NCBI RefSeq assembly: GCF_040115645.1
Contig: NC_089551.1
Coordinates: 2,108,001 to 2,172,000, forward strand
Source: Euwallacea fornicatus
Taxonomy: Eukaryota; Arthropoda; Insecta; Coleoptera; Curculionidae
Direction of reading: 5' to 3'
Length of the DNA: 64,000 nt
Shown: positions 51,001 to 60,668 of the stretch, one piece after another
How positions within the stretch are numbered: the stretch's first letter is position 1
Layout: every line of letters begins with the position of its first letter
Notes under the pieces: model-generated
What the model saw: only the letters and a program-made list of their open reading frames with translations
Database searches by the model: none
Told to the model about the DNA's origin: nothing
Program-made: the position numbers and the translations under genes

Positions 51001-54000
51001 ATTATAGTTGCAAGAATGACAATTTTCACCTTTACACGATACTGACGTGTTAGATACTCTTATCGTAAGAACAATAAATAATTATTTCCAAACTTCTGAA
51101 CGAAATGGTGGATGCGCTGAGGTTCCTCTGAAGCGAAATTCAATGTAACGGCAGTCATTGCTAAACAACCAATTAACTGTTAACAACGAATTTAACTGCC
51201 ACAATTCGGGAATTAAACTCGACTGAGTTTCTGCGAATTGCATAATTTTCAATTCGTTCAGGTTAGTTCAGGTGCGCAAAATATTGCTCCCATCTCGAGC
51301 ATCGTTTACCGAACACAATAACGTACATTCAAGACTGGATGTCTTCGCCATAAATTTTCTCGGATTTATTTGGGACGCTGCGTCTGTGATTGAGTTTCCA
51401 CCGTTAAATAAATGTGCACTTGCACGGAGATTGATGCCGCATTATTTCCCAGTCTTTTGTTTATTAGTCCTAGGCCCGAGGAAATTGAAATAAGAGAACG
51501 TCATTTTTTTATACGTGCGACGTAAGTGGAATGATAAATGTGCGTTTAGATAAGGATCGTTTCTGGTAAGATTAATAGTCGCCTTGAAAATCCGGCTTCA
51601 GGATCAATAATGGCATTTCAGCCTCTGGACGAGTGTATCCAGATAGATCTTTTTACCGTTAGGTATACATGTCGTGAATAAACTATTTTTGCAGAGAATG
51701 GGTACGGTCCACGGCGAAGAACTACCCTATCTCTTCGGAGCCCCGCTGGTGGATGGTTTCAACCACTTCCCGAAAAACTACACCAGATCAGAACTGGCCC
51801 TCTCCGAGTCTTTCATCATCTACGTGGCTAATTTTGCTAGGACCGGGTAAGTACGTCTTGATATAAACTAATCTGCGGGTTATCTCGAGCTGACCCAAAA
51901 TGACCAAAAGGCGAGCACCGAAACCATAAGGACGTGGCCATATTGCACTTTAACGATACGGCCGACCGAGCAGTTTGTTTCACGACGTGATTTTGTGTTG
52001 GCGCGCATAAAGTGCACTTTAGAGAATATGGAACAATGTTTCGGCAAATTACCCTCAAGTCATACGGTTCTATTTTTATTCTTCCACTTTCCATAGTGTG
52101 AAGCCGGAAAATGAGGTTTGGGTTTGTTTATGAGATTGTGCATTACGTGGAGTCAGCAAAGAAAGAAGGGAATACTGTTGTAATTAGTGTGGGAAGTTGG
52201 AGTGATGCGCATTCTCTTCCTCCTTGAATTGCTGCATCGCCACAAGCGATAACTGGTTTTGTCGTGGAGATATGTTTCTTTAAGTGAAGGGTTTAAAGAC
52301 AATAGGCAAAATCATCTCTTCGGAAGGATTTTGGACAAAAATAACTTGGGGCAGGGTGCTATTGTGGCCATTTTTGCAGAACAATATCCAAGAGCTGGGC
52401 CCTGTCAAAAATAGTTCAAAACAACTAAATTCCACTAAAAAATTCTACACGTCTTCTTTATGAAAATTTTAAAGTTCCAGTTCCATAGCTTATGCACAGG
52501 AGGATTTACCTACATACATATGATTTACAACTTGGCGAAAGAATTCCAAGCTAAGTTCCATAATTTTTCAGGAAAATTGGACAAAACATGGAAATTTTAC
52601 AATGTTTCTTTTCTTTGGATTTGGAATAATACGAGTACAAATTTCCACGAGGTGTCATTGCATAGTCCCAACGTTAAACGACTCAGTTTATATATCCATA
52701 CAAAATGTCCCACTAAAGGGGATTATTTAAACGTCAATGTGAAGAGTTCGCTCAACGTGAACTTCGGTTCTCGCTTAAAATTGGTATTTTAGAGACATAG
52801 GTAGAAAGCAAGAGTTCTACACATCACACCTCAGTTACCTTTAAAGAGAGCTTATTGCTCTTTTTCGAAGGACGTAATTTATCCGCCATTGTGTCAAGAC
52901 TTTTACCTACTAACCCGACCTTTTGATCATTTTGCAGATGTAAATCGTCACCATGAAGTCTTGATGAATATCTCTGCATGTTTTCATTCATTATCCCCAA
53001 TATTTTTCTCTGCCATGCGATAGGAGTTCAAAGTTCCATTGAATTCAGGATTAAGGGTAACATTACCTATCAGTAATTTTTCGCCCGAGAAAAACCATTC
53101 AATTGCCTTTCAATGTCTTGACACAAACACTTAAGAGCATGAAAAATCATGGAAATCTCAAGCCTCATGTGAGCAATTTTGCACTGTCGAAATAAATCTC
53201 ACTCCAACAGCGATAAGGTAACCGCTATGCTAAACTTTGTCTTCTTTATTATTCGCAAGAGAATAAACTTCCCTATCAGCGTATATTTCGGGTGTAGTTC
53301 TGCCGATTTCGAGCGTGCCAAACCCTAGAAACAATACTTGAGGGGGTCAGTTTTAATGAAAAGCTTGGCAAGAAGGCACGTAAACGGGTAAACAAAAGAG
53401 ACCCGCTCGAGAGCAAACAGTGTGTCTTCTCTGAACGTGCCCTGCACATCATTTCAGTGTTTGCTCGATGGCTGCTTTATTGGGAACAAGAGACTACAAT
53501 GCAGGAAATAAAGTAAACTGGGCTATATCAACCGTGACGAGGAAGTTTTTGCTGACTTTACAAATGTGCGTTCTTGACCTGTTTCATTTTTTTTACAGGA
53601 ACCCCAACGAGCACCACAAACAAGACACCGTCCTGGCAGCTTCCAGAGAAAGGAACAGATTCAGATCGATAATTTGGGACGAGTACGATTCTGTGCATCA
53701 AAAGTATTTGGAAATTGGTAAGTTCTTTCGCCGGAACAGTTTTTTAATTGCGCCAAACCGCAGGCTGAAAAGTTTCTGGAAAATAATCCAGTTGTCAGCA
53801 GCTGGCATCGTACAGCTGCCAGAAGTTGTGGCTCAAAATATTACGCGATCAGACTTGGAAATTTACTTGACGTGGCACTCGAGGTTTTGTTTGGAGAGTT
53901 CAGTTTTTGTATCTTTACAATACTGTAGCGCCTCTTATCTCAGACTTGTACAATACTTTGCAGTTAAGACTTGGCGAGTTTTAAAGTGTTTTAAGCACAA

Positions 54001-57000
54001 CTTCGGACTTAAGTTTCGGATATTACGATAATCCCCATGAAAACTGTCATTTACGCAGCAATTGACGCAAGAGTAGCTATACTAAGTTTCGTATGAAATG
54101 CACCAACCATTAATAACAATAATTACACATTTTAATTCTGGCAAAATAATGCTTCATAATAGAGTATCAAACCGTCAGAGTTGCTGCCAAAATTACGCGA
54201 TGGTACCAACATTAGTCGAAGGAACAAGCGTAATTGGAAATGTTGCCTTGGCCTGCACGGTCGCCGGACTTATCACCTATCGAACATCTTTGGCAGATAA
54301 TGAGTGTCGCTTTTGAAATTAAACTAAAGTACGGCACCATTTAACGTAGAATGAAATACCCCCGGGAAGATATTGATCATTTGCTGCAAAGCATGCTACG
54401 AAGAGTACATGCTTGCATTCTTGCACGAGGCGATGTCACTCATTATTACCTTTTTAATTAAAAATGTTTTTTTTTTATGGAAACTCTGCTCAATTGATAT
54501 TCCGTTATGAAGCATCATTTTGCCAAAATTACAAAACTTAATTACTATTATCACTGGGTGGTGCATTTCATGTGAAAGGAAGTGTGTTTGCCTCTCAAAA
54601 ATGAGGGCTCTCGGAAGCGACGATGGCACATCATTCTAGCCAAGTCCTGCACATGTATCCAGCTCAATGTTGGCATCAATATTCAAAACGCGCCTTCTGA
54701 AGATCATTTATTATGTCCCAGAAAGCGTCCTTTAAACGCGGACCAATTTTCGGATGGATACACGGCTGGGAGATTGAAAGGGCTCTCTAACCCGTCTCGT
54801 AATTTTTCTCGCCCACGACTGGGGGTTTCATAAAGTCGCAAAACACAATTTCGATTAGAAGTAGGAGGCCATAAACCGAGACAAATCGTTCCAATTTAAA
54901 GTTTCGTCGCTTATCTTTGTTTATTTGTTTGGTTGTCTCCGGTTTTGGCTGATAATGGCAAGACGAATTGGAGATAACGGGCTGTAAAAGAGGCGCTACG
55001 AATGGCCTCCAGGGCTCAGAAATCCGCCTCTCTATTGTGCTTTGAAGCTGACTTCGATTCTACAGTTTTCTATTAGGATTCGCCAGAGGAGATGCTTTTA
55101 GTTTGAAGAAATGGTTTTTTTAGTTATCTTCAACCGTTTGAAATTCAACAATCCGTCGAAGGAATAGTCGTTGGTTCCTTTTATCTTCCAACCCATTGCT
55201 AGCAATTTTCAGTTGTAAATTCAGGACGGCATTTGCAAACTAGAGAGTTCTTTTCGGTATCCCCTCATTATCTCCTTTTCGAGGTTAATACTTAATTGTC
55301 TGAAGCGACGAAGGGGGGGAGTTTTATAATTTCCCCTGGCTCCTGGCCCACCTCCTTGTGAATCCACAGGCCGGTCTTACCAGCGTTAATTAACTTTATT
55401 AATAACTGTTTTTTGCGATTTCAATTTCCAGCTCCGCGTTAATATATTATTCCCAGCATCATCGGTAGCAACAATATGCTGACGTGTTCTCGGAATATTT
55501 GTCCTGTTTTCACAACAAGCAATTAAGGTGCTACAGGTTGAAAAAATTGAAAGGCCTCTCAAGCGTTTTCAAATTACGTTCCTCAAGTAGAATTTGAAAC
55601 AAAAAGGGCTCTCTCGGATCCCCGTGTTGTTCTAATTATTTTTTAATTAATCCCTTCCAAGTGCGAAGAAATAAATCAGCGACGCCATTCATCTCAGTAA
55701 TTGCGTTCGTATTGTAGTTTCTATTGGCCGAACCAATAACAAAAGAACGGTTCCAGCTGATTTATCAGGGCCGATTTTGTTAAATTTATTCTATGCCCGT
55801 AACCCGTTTTGATTACCTTTTAAAAACTATGAGCTGTTGCTGGTAAGCAATTACGCTCTGATTTATCTCCATATAAAGGGGGATTTATTTGCCGGCCGGA
55901 TGGTCTCGTTGATTTATTAGGGCGAGATGCGGAAGGGCAAAAACCTACCTTGTTGGGTCATTAAAAAACGTTGCACAGCATTGAAAACGGGGGCACGTCT
56001 CCGAGGGAACAGGCCTGGTTTAATCGCAAGCGCACGGAAAATTGCCCTTATTTACAAATCACTGAGGTATAAAAATCTGTTTCAATGCGAATTCTAAGGG
56101 ACTTTCTCTACATGACGTAACAAATGGTTTAGCCAGGGCTAGAGCAGAATATTGATGTCCAGGGACGATCCTGAATTAGGACTGACACGCAAATAGATTT
56201 CCAAATGAAGTAGTCTTAACCGGTCTGCACATGTGTCTTGAATTAACTCGATAACTTAATTTACTACTATATTGCTTCTAGTCCTAAAGATGCATCCCAA
56301 TACGATCCCGAAATTATTGTTTCGTCCACTGAGACCAGACGATAATTTAAAGTTGAATCACGCCCGGATTCGACGTGTCCCCGCTCAGAGCATTAATCCG
56401 CTTTAGTAATGAAAATTGGGTTAGTTCAACTTGTCCTACAAGGTGACGTGACGTGGGGATTGTTAGAGTATGGTCTCGGCTAATATCCCTTGATAGGTCT
56501 TTAATGGCTGTCTACAACTTCCGCAAAGAAAGCCGCAAGGCCTTAGCAGGGAGTCATTAATAGGGTTAAGTGACTGCTCGGGGAAGTTCTTCGAACAGTT
56601 CATGAATCCTGTTGAAAATAGATTTAACTCGAGGGCTTATCGGGAATATTAATCGAGTGTTTGTTATGATTTGAAGGCAGCTCAACTTACATCAGAGTCA
56701 GAGTTTTCTGCGCAAAAAGTTTTAATGAAATGAGGGTAGCTTCCGAAAGTTTGCGGACAAAATGGTGAAGTTAACCTTCGCGTTTAGACGCGAAAAGTTT
56801 TTTTCAAAAGCGACACGTTCAATTTCGTAACGTTTTTGGATTACGTTGCTCTAAAGGAACATATTATATATGAACACGTTGTCCTATACCACGCTCCTCT
56901 TGTGTCTGCGGGCAAATAGAGAGTAAAGCTCCTTGAGAAACACGATACCTCACTATCAGATTTTCGTACAACGGGAAAGTCCAAGGATATTTTTAAAAAA

Positions 57001-60000
57001 TACATAAGTAAATGGACACTTTCCTTTCCGATATGGAAAGTTAGAATTTTTTGCACTGCTAGATTATTAGCTCGATTCAATTTCATTCCTTCGATACTAG
57101 CTTCTGTTGAGGAGGCGCTTTGGATATACTGTATTTAACCGTGGAACGGCAACATTTAACTCTGGATGAGAAAAATCGCGCGGTAGGCCTTCTTCAGGCT
57201 GATTTGAGACAAATTGAAGTAGCTGAGCACATGGGTGTGTCCCAAAGGATCACATCAGGCGCTTTAAGAAAACTGGAACTCCGGCCGAACAACATCCAGG
57301 ACGTGGACGTATTACAACCGAAGTTCAAGATCGATTTTTAGTTTTAACAGTTAGAAAGCAACTCACAATTACGGCACTTGAATTGGGTGCAGATTTACAA
57401 TGGGGGCACTGCGTCGCTATAGTCCGACATATTAGCAGAAATCGTCTACATGAAACTAACCTTTACGGTCAAGACCATTGAGATGTCCGTCTCTTTTCAA
57501 AGGCAATCGCGTTGCAAGCATAGAGCGGAATCAAGAATATAGAAATTGGAATGTAATCGATGGAGTTACAAGTTTATTCGCTGACGAATCCAGATTTGGA
57601 TTTTACCCAGGTTCTCGTTGAATACGAGTGTAAAGACGGTCTGGACGTGTTAAACTTTTACGACATGTCCAAGAAGTCTATTCACTTAGAGGTGATACAA
57701 TAATAGTATGGGCCGGAATAATGATCGACGACAGAACCGGCCTCGTTATTCCAAATCGATTCCTAACAGCTCGAGAGTACTTCGATACCATTCTCGACCC
57801 TACAATTTGTCCATTTTCTGACGCCGTTGGCCAAAACTTTCGGCTCGTGCATAATAATGCTCGTCCACATGTCGCCGATGTCGCGACAGACTCATTGACC
57901 AACGAAGGAATCGTCGCATTGCCACGGCCCGATCTGAACCCAATTGAGTACATACGGGATGTATATTTTGAGCACGGACGATAAAATTGGACCTATTTAT
58001 TAATAACGGCGGACGCCTTCTTTTGTATTGGATTTAATAGTTTTTGGCTGCCGAGAGCGTCTTGTTAAGTCGACACAAAGGCGTTTTTAGGCACATTTAC
58101 AACTTATGAATAAATCGATATAATTTGGGGATCTAGCAACAAAAGCTTTGTCGTATATTAAACACCTTTTAACGGTACAAATGCAGAACTCGATTTTCTA
58201 ATTAATTTCAGGACAACTTAAGTCTACTCATTAAAATGTCCTTAGAGTTCTCCGACGTGTGTATTTCAATCTCGACGCAAAAAATTTTAATTTTAATTTT
58301 TTTCTTGGGCACGAGGGTCGCTCCGGGGACGATTTAAAATAAAGAATCAACTAAAAACTCTATAGAACGTCCAACTTTTGAAGCCTTCACTTGATATTCT
58401 GTGATGAATAAGCGACGCCACCGAGTTAAAAGGGTTTTAAGGACCTTTAAGGACCTGCCCTTTTAAGAAGTTTAAAACGTTAAGTTTTTTTCCCAGAACA
58501 CAGGGTGCTGAGTAGGACTTCAAATTAAAAAAAAATATTCGAAAAAATGTTTTCCACATTGGAAGTCCTGAAGGGACCTTCTCAGTTGATTAGTCGAGAA
58601 ACTTTTCAAATTTATAAAAACAAAAGACTCCATCGAACTTTTTATTTGAACTCTTTCCATTTACAATTGATTTTAGCTCGCTTCCCGTCGTTTTCCATGC
58701 AGTTTCAAACCCAAACACTCTCCCAGAGAGCTTACATTTCATCTATAAGCACTTCGAGACTTTCACATCTCAGACATTACAAACCAAACACCTCTCCATA
58801 ACACTTAGGAGCCCTGCAGGTGTTTATGCGTACGCTTAGCGCCCTAATAAATCAACACCGCATCTCAAATCAGCCGGAACCTCCCTCAGCAGATTGAGCA
58901 GTAATACGAACTGGCCCATTTATCCCATACTCTGTACATATCTGATAAGCCGACAATAGTCCGCTTTGGTATATGCTGATAAGCCCGCCGGACAACATTG
59001 ACCCTGTTTATACAGGCGCTAAATTTACGAGTGCTCTTTGAAATTTCCCTGCCAAGCAGGTAAAGTACTTGACATAAGAAAAGCAAGCATTTGTCTTTAT
59101 GTTGGCAAAAGCACGAGACTGTATACATAAACTGGCTCTTTGTGAATCCGTAAACATAAAACGGCCCTTCCGGCTGTTACGCCGAACAAACCGATAGCTT
59201 TCAGGGCTAAATCTATTGTATGTAGTAGAAGCAGCGCTCGGCTTTGTGCGTTTGAATATTGATTTATTTTATTTGTTGCAGGAATGAAACCCCGAATGAA
59301 GAACCATTTTCGAGCTCACCAGCTTAGCGTGTGGCTGCGTCTGATCCCGGAGCTCCATCGCGCAGGAATGGAGGACGTGGTGGCTCGTCACAACTTGTTC
59401 CGGAACCACAACAGTGCAGATTTGTACGACGGGGCTGTAAGGCCCGATCCTCTGAGCAGAGTCAGTTACTACGATCCGACAGTGGAGCTGGTCAGGAAAC
59501 GCCCGAACGCGACTTTAAGTGCTCTGGAAGTGCCCACCACCGCGGATACTGCGGCCGTCACCACCTGCCTTAGCATTGCGCCCACTGGGTACAACCCTCA
59601 AGTGATCTACCAAGGCCAGACCAACCAAACCGACTCCCTGGCTTCGTTGGAAGCTGCAGGATACGCAGCTTACAGCACGGCTTTGAGCGTCACCATCGCC
59701 ATAGGTTGCTCCCTGCTAATTCTCAACGTGCTGATCTTCGCAGGAGTTTATTATCAGAGAGACAAGACTCGCATGGAAGTGAAGAACTTGCAGCAACAGC
59801 AGTCGCGCAACCAGCAAACTTTCGAAACCATCTCCAAGCACCAACACTACCATCTGGGGCAGAGCTCCAACATAATCGTTGATGTCGAGCAGGACACCTC
59901 TGCGATGATCATGGCGGCCAACGCCCAGCAAGACTACCACGCCATGAACAAGGTGCAGCAGCACTTCTGTCCCAGTGCCATATCCAAGACTTTGCCGAAA

Positions 60001-60285
60001 AACGCCTCCATGCAAACCCATCATCAGTACAATCAGGCTGGTTGCATGACTTTGCCCAAGAACGTGACGTTGATGAACAACACCATAGCGGAGATGAAGC
60101 AACAGCAGGCGGCCCAGCCGCCAAATGGTAACGTGCCCATGCCCTTGACTGTCCCCAAGCCCCCTCCACCTCCAAGGGCCAAAAGTCCCGAGAGTCAACC
60201 ATTGCTGAGCACTACAGGGTACAATAGCAGCGCGAAAGGGAACATGAGACTGCCTCAGGCCGCCATGAGCGAAATGAGAGTGTGA
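22325..60285 (+). CDS. Neuroligin, complete, nine coding exons, 943 residues
   Basis: Postsynaptic cell-adhesion protein of the cholinesterase-like family; family members bind presynaptic neurexin and PDZ scaffolds. Coding exons: 22325-22513, 22708-22972, 49588-49734, 49793-50049, 50099-50282, 50389-50903, 51695-51846, 53599-53717, 59282-60285. Phases agree at all eight junctions (0,1,1,0,1,0,2,1), and the sum, 2832 bases, is a whole number of codons. Order: signal peptide 1-24, alpha/beta-hydrolase ectodomain to about 660, Ser/Thr/Asn-rich stalk, membrane span about 742-767, tail of 176 residues. The nucleophile elbow is GHGSG with Gly250 where esterases have Ser, so it is non-catalytic, as expected of neuroligins. 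The His of HGEELPY is kept. The tail is Gln- and Pro-rich and ends Glu-Met-Arg-Val, a PDZ-ligand-like end. Which insect paralogue number it is I cannot say. Confidence 0.95.
22708..22972 (+). CDS. Neuroligin exon 2 (residues 64-151)
   Basis: Acceptor GTGTCAG. The exon opens VFLGVPYATPP, a strong neuroligin signature, and closes SEDCLYLNIFSPAQ with the conserved disulphide-loop Cys. Donor CAAG|GTAAGT, phase 1. The following 26.6-kb intron sits where vertebrate neuroligins carry alternative splice site A. Confidence 0.95.
23872..24357 (+). mobile_element. Tc1-type transposase C-terminal relic, copy A
   Basis: The frame 23872-24174 reads like the last third of a Tc1 transposase. It has a degraded NARPH box (ENACPH), an internal TAG, then LADEGIDELPCPAQRPDLNP, WDMFQRRASPR, NNIVLSMDDGVRAVINNRGG and a terminal stop. 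The catalytic Glu of the DD34E triad is Lys (LNPIKH). Non-coding sequence from 24180 to about 24357 aligns with 57990-58213, so this and the relic at 57.1 kb are the same family. Truncated at the 5' side and inactive. Confidence 0.8.
27804..27828. repeat. (CA)n microsatellite
   Basis: About eight CA units, one interruption (ctcg), then CACACA. Confidence 0.9.
28169..28200 (+). repeat. Dispersed SDEGxEF-type motif copy
   Basis: On the plus strand it reads Ile-Asp-Gln-Gly-Trp-Glu-Phe-Cys-Asn-Lys-Phe. The core AAGGATGGGAGTTTT matches the 5.6-kb tandem-repeat version exactly apart from two bases. Confidence 0.5.
31182..31239 (-). repeat. Two adjacent dispersed-motif copies
   Basis: On the minus strand, Thr-Asp-Glu-Gly-Trp-Glu-Phe is followed 33 bases later, in the same frame, by Ile-Asp-Glu-Gly-Arg-Glu-Phe-Tyr-Asn, with a stop codon between. 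The two differ mostly at wobble positions (GAA/GAG, GAG/GAA). Confidence 0.55.
33761..33793 (+). repeat. Dispersed SDEGxEF-type motif copy
   Basis: On the plus strand it reads Ser-Asp-Glu-Gly-His-Glu-Phe-Ser-Asn-Gln-Asn. All nine core positions fit. A weaker minus-strand copy (Ser-Gly-Gly-Glu-Phe-Ser) lies at 33323-33347. Confidence 0.5.
37501..37526 (-). repeat. Dispersed motif copy (degenerate)
   Basis: On the minus strand it reads Ser-Asp-Gly-Gly-stop-Asp-Leu-Ser-Asn-Gly. The AGTGATGGAGGG half is well kept. Confidence 0.35.
38969..39147 (+). repeat. GA-rich microsatellite, ~180 bp
   Basis: A pure-purine strand of GA units with frequent GAAA interruptions ends in GGAAGAGGGGGG. Long frames across it on both strands (Arg/Glu or Leu/Ser repeats) are artefacts of the repeat. 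Homopurine tracts of this kind can bind GAGA-type factors or form triplexes; nothing here shows use. Confidence 0.95.
39625..39700 (-). pseudogene. Transposase scrap, minus strand
   Basis: On the minus strand it reads LERPDVSPDLSAREFFVGS, which lines up with the LEWPARSPDLTPLDFFLWG signature of IS630/Tc1-related insect transposases. It ends next to ATACCCCGTGTTTCAGATGA (39619-39638), which resembles an element terminus. Only about 25 codons survive. Confidence 0.4.
40565..40948 (-). repeat. Cluster of at least four dispersed-motif copies
   Basis: Minus-strand copies at 40565-40598 (RTDDGREFSNKSF), 40664-40690 (SDGGCEFYHF), 40798-40827 (QSDDGCGFSNSD) and 40916-40948 (RTDAEGDFSN) are spaced about 95-135 bases apart. 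Further weak versions are seen at 40627 and 40755. Sequence between copies does not align well, so only the motif recurs. Confidence 0.55.
42315..42339. repeat. (CA)n microsatellite
   Basis: Short interrupted CA run. Confidence 0.9.
42841..42868 (-). repeat. Dispersed SDEGxEF-type motif copy
   Basis: On the minus strand it reads Ser-Thr-Asp-Glu-Gly-Arg-Glu-Phe-Ser-Asp-Thr. The core GATGAAGGGCGGGAGTTTTC is intact. Confidence 0.5.
47224..47251 (+). repeat. Dispersed SDEGxEF-type motif copy
   Basis: On the plus strand it reads Cys-Asn-Glu-Gly-Gln-Glu-Phe-Ser-Asn-Ser. It lies 2.3 kb before neuroligin exon 3. Confidence 0.45.
47895..48336 (-). repeat. Cluster of three dispersed-motif copies
   Basis: Minus-strand copies at 47895-47928 (RKDKGCEFSSF), 48085-48118 (IDKGHQLSNL) and 48305-48336 (HTDGSSEIYDF) recur about every 200 bases. 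Confidence 0.45.
49588..49734 (+). CDS. Neuroligin exon 3 (residues 152-200)
   Basis: Acceptor CTTTCAG. It encodes RHPVIVYIHGESFEWNSGNP and DLVVITLNYRLGILG, the oxyanion-hole region and the neuroligin YDGSVLASY block. Donor CTAG|GTAATT, phase 1. The 58-base intron after it is near the insect minimum. Confidence 0.95.
49793..50049 (+). CDS. Neuroligin exon 4 (residues 201-286)
   Basis: FLNANPAPHLKARVANYGLM is a near-invariant neuroligin block. The nucleophile elbow follows as GHGSG (Gly250 instead of Ser). PTVMPGLFHRALLLSGSALS closes the exon. Donor TTG|GTAAGT, phase 0; 49-base intron. Confidence 0.96.
50099..50282 (+). CDS. Neuroligin exon 5 (residues 287-347)
   Basis: Begins VEDPVNYAVKLAKEVNC and ends AYLSAFGPSVDG with phase-1 donor GATG|GTAAGG. 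Two conserved Cys form the expected loop. Confidence 0.93.
50389..50903 (+). CDS. Neuroligin exon 6 (residues 348-519)
   Basis: Acceptor ATTGCAG. Opens GVVIKADF and contains NPYDLLFGVVTSEALWRFS, then NEYTDWERTVQHPINTRD, which is typical of the neuroligin C-terminal subdomain. TFFYVFDYQTKDGDYPQ ends it. Donor CAG|GTAAAT, phase 0. Confidence 0.95.
51695..51846 (+). CDS. Neuroligin exon 7 (residues 520-569)
   Basis: RMGTVHGEELPYLFGAPLVD carries the family's third-triad His (VHGEE), kept here. Ends ESFIIYVANFARTG with donor GG|GTAAGT, phase 2. It has the same borders as exon 63482-63636 of the minus-strand paralogue. Confidence 0.95.
53599..53717 (+). CDS. Neuroligin exon 8 (residues 570-609)
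   Basis: GNPNEHHKQDTVLAASRERN then FRSIIWDEYDSVHQKYLEIG; acceptor TTTTTTACAG, donor ATTG|GTAAGT, phase 1. The paralogue's matching exon is three bases shorter (116). Confidence 0.94.
54094..54570 (+). mobile_element. Internally deleted Tc1-type element with 87-bp inverted repeats
   Basis: Arms at 54094-54180 and 54484-54570 are both 87 bases and match as reverse complements at roughly three quarters of positions, starting TGAAATGCACCA. Between them the frame from about 54245 reads WPARSPDLSPIEHLWQIMSV, and after a stop, YPREDIDHLLQSMLRRVHAC, then ARGDVTHY. This is the C-terminal end of a Tc1 transposase with its catalytic Glu intact. The N-terminal two thirds are gone. The family differs from the relics at 23.9 and 57.1 kb. 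Confidence 0.85.
55304..55333 (+). repeat. Dispersed SDEGxEF-type motif copy
   Basis: On the plus strand it reads Ser-Asp-Glu-Gly-Gly-Glu-Phe-Tyr-Asn-Phe. All core positions fit. Confidence 0.5.
57120..58213 (+). mobile_element. Tc1-type transposon relic, copy B, most of the transposase
   Basis: The order is right for a full element. A helix-turn-helix block (LTLDEKNRAVGLLQ, then IEVAEHMGVSQ) lies at 57150-57260. LTVRKQLTITALELGADLQW follows from about 57348, then ADESRFGFYPGSR at 57580 with the first catalytic Asp. Next come IVWAGIMIDDRTGLVIP and TAREYFDTILDP, LVHNNARPHVA, and DLNPIEYIRDV at 57930. In the second catalytic position Asp has become Asn (HNNARPH). Several frameshifts and stops break it, and a few codons of the WPARSP box are deleted. 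The 3' tail matches copy A at 24.2 kb. No clear terminal inverted repeats seen. Confidence 0.85.
58214..59281. other. Remainder of intron 8; nothing recognised
   Basis: AT-rich sequence with no supported exon or repeat. The 84-codon frame at 58547 has no family resemblance. Confidence 0.5.
59282..60285 (+). CDS. Neuroligin exon 9 (residues 610-943, stop)
   Basis: MKPRMKNHFRAHQLSVWLRL and IPELHRAGMEDVVARHNLFR close the ectodomain. A stalk with sequons (NATLS, NQTDS) follows, then the span STALSVTIAIGCSLLILNVL to GVYYQRDK. The tail is rich in Gln, His and Asn, has two KTLPKN/TLPKN repeats and a PKPPPPPRAKSP proline run, and ends SEMRV. Unlike the minus-strand paralogue, span and tail are in one exon. 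Confidence 0.95.
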
Positions 60286-60662
60286 TAGTGTTGTTACAAT
60301 CAGAAACTTTTGTGTACATAAGGACGTTTTTGGGGTGCCACGAGTTTCAAATTTCAACGAAAAGCCCATGTGGTAACTTTTCTAAGAATTAGGTAATTTT
60401 ATGTGTAGCTAGCGCGTGTATAAACTTGAAAAAGACGTTTTCGCTGAACTTTGGAACGTTCTAAGTACATTAAGACTTTTATAAGCTGGGGGCCTCTATG
60501 AGTCTTCGGCAATGTTAAGTTATATCTACCTAAGCGACATTCTTAAAATATATTATTAAAAATTCTCTACCCGAGGCGTTTTAGTTCCTTTTCAGCTTTG
60601 GCAAGGTAAGTTAAGCATGAAATATAATTTCCCCCACTCAGCTTTATGGCCATAGCTACAAA

Positions 60663-60668
60663 AATAAA
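60663..60668 (+). terminator. Polyadenylation signal of plus-strand neuroligin
   Basis: AATAAA, 378 bases after the stop; the first canonical signal downstream. Confidence 0.5.

Larger units (their letters stand above)
53718..59281 (+). other. Intron 8 of neuroligin, 5.6 kb
   Basis: GTAAGT to TTGTTGCAG. Holds a deleted Tc1 element with inverted repeats (54094-54570), a motif copy (55304-55333) and a larger Tc1 relic (57120-58213). No nested exon recognised. Confidence 0.85.

Noticed and set aside
50661..51029. 122-codon minus-strand frame.
   Set aside because: It lies opposite neuroligin exon 6 and is a shadow of that exon.
59716..60369. 217-codon minus-strand frame rich in His, Leu and Val.
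   Set aside because: It is the antisense shadow of neuroligin exon 9, caused by its Gln/His-rich codons.
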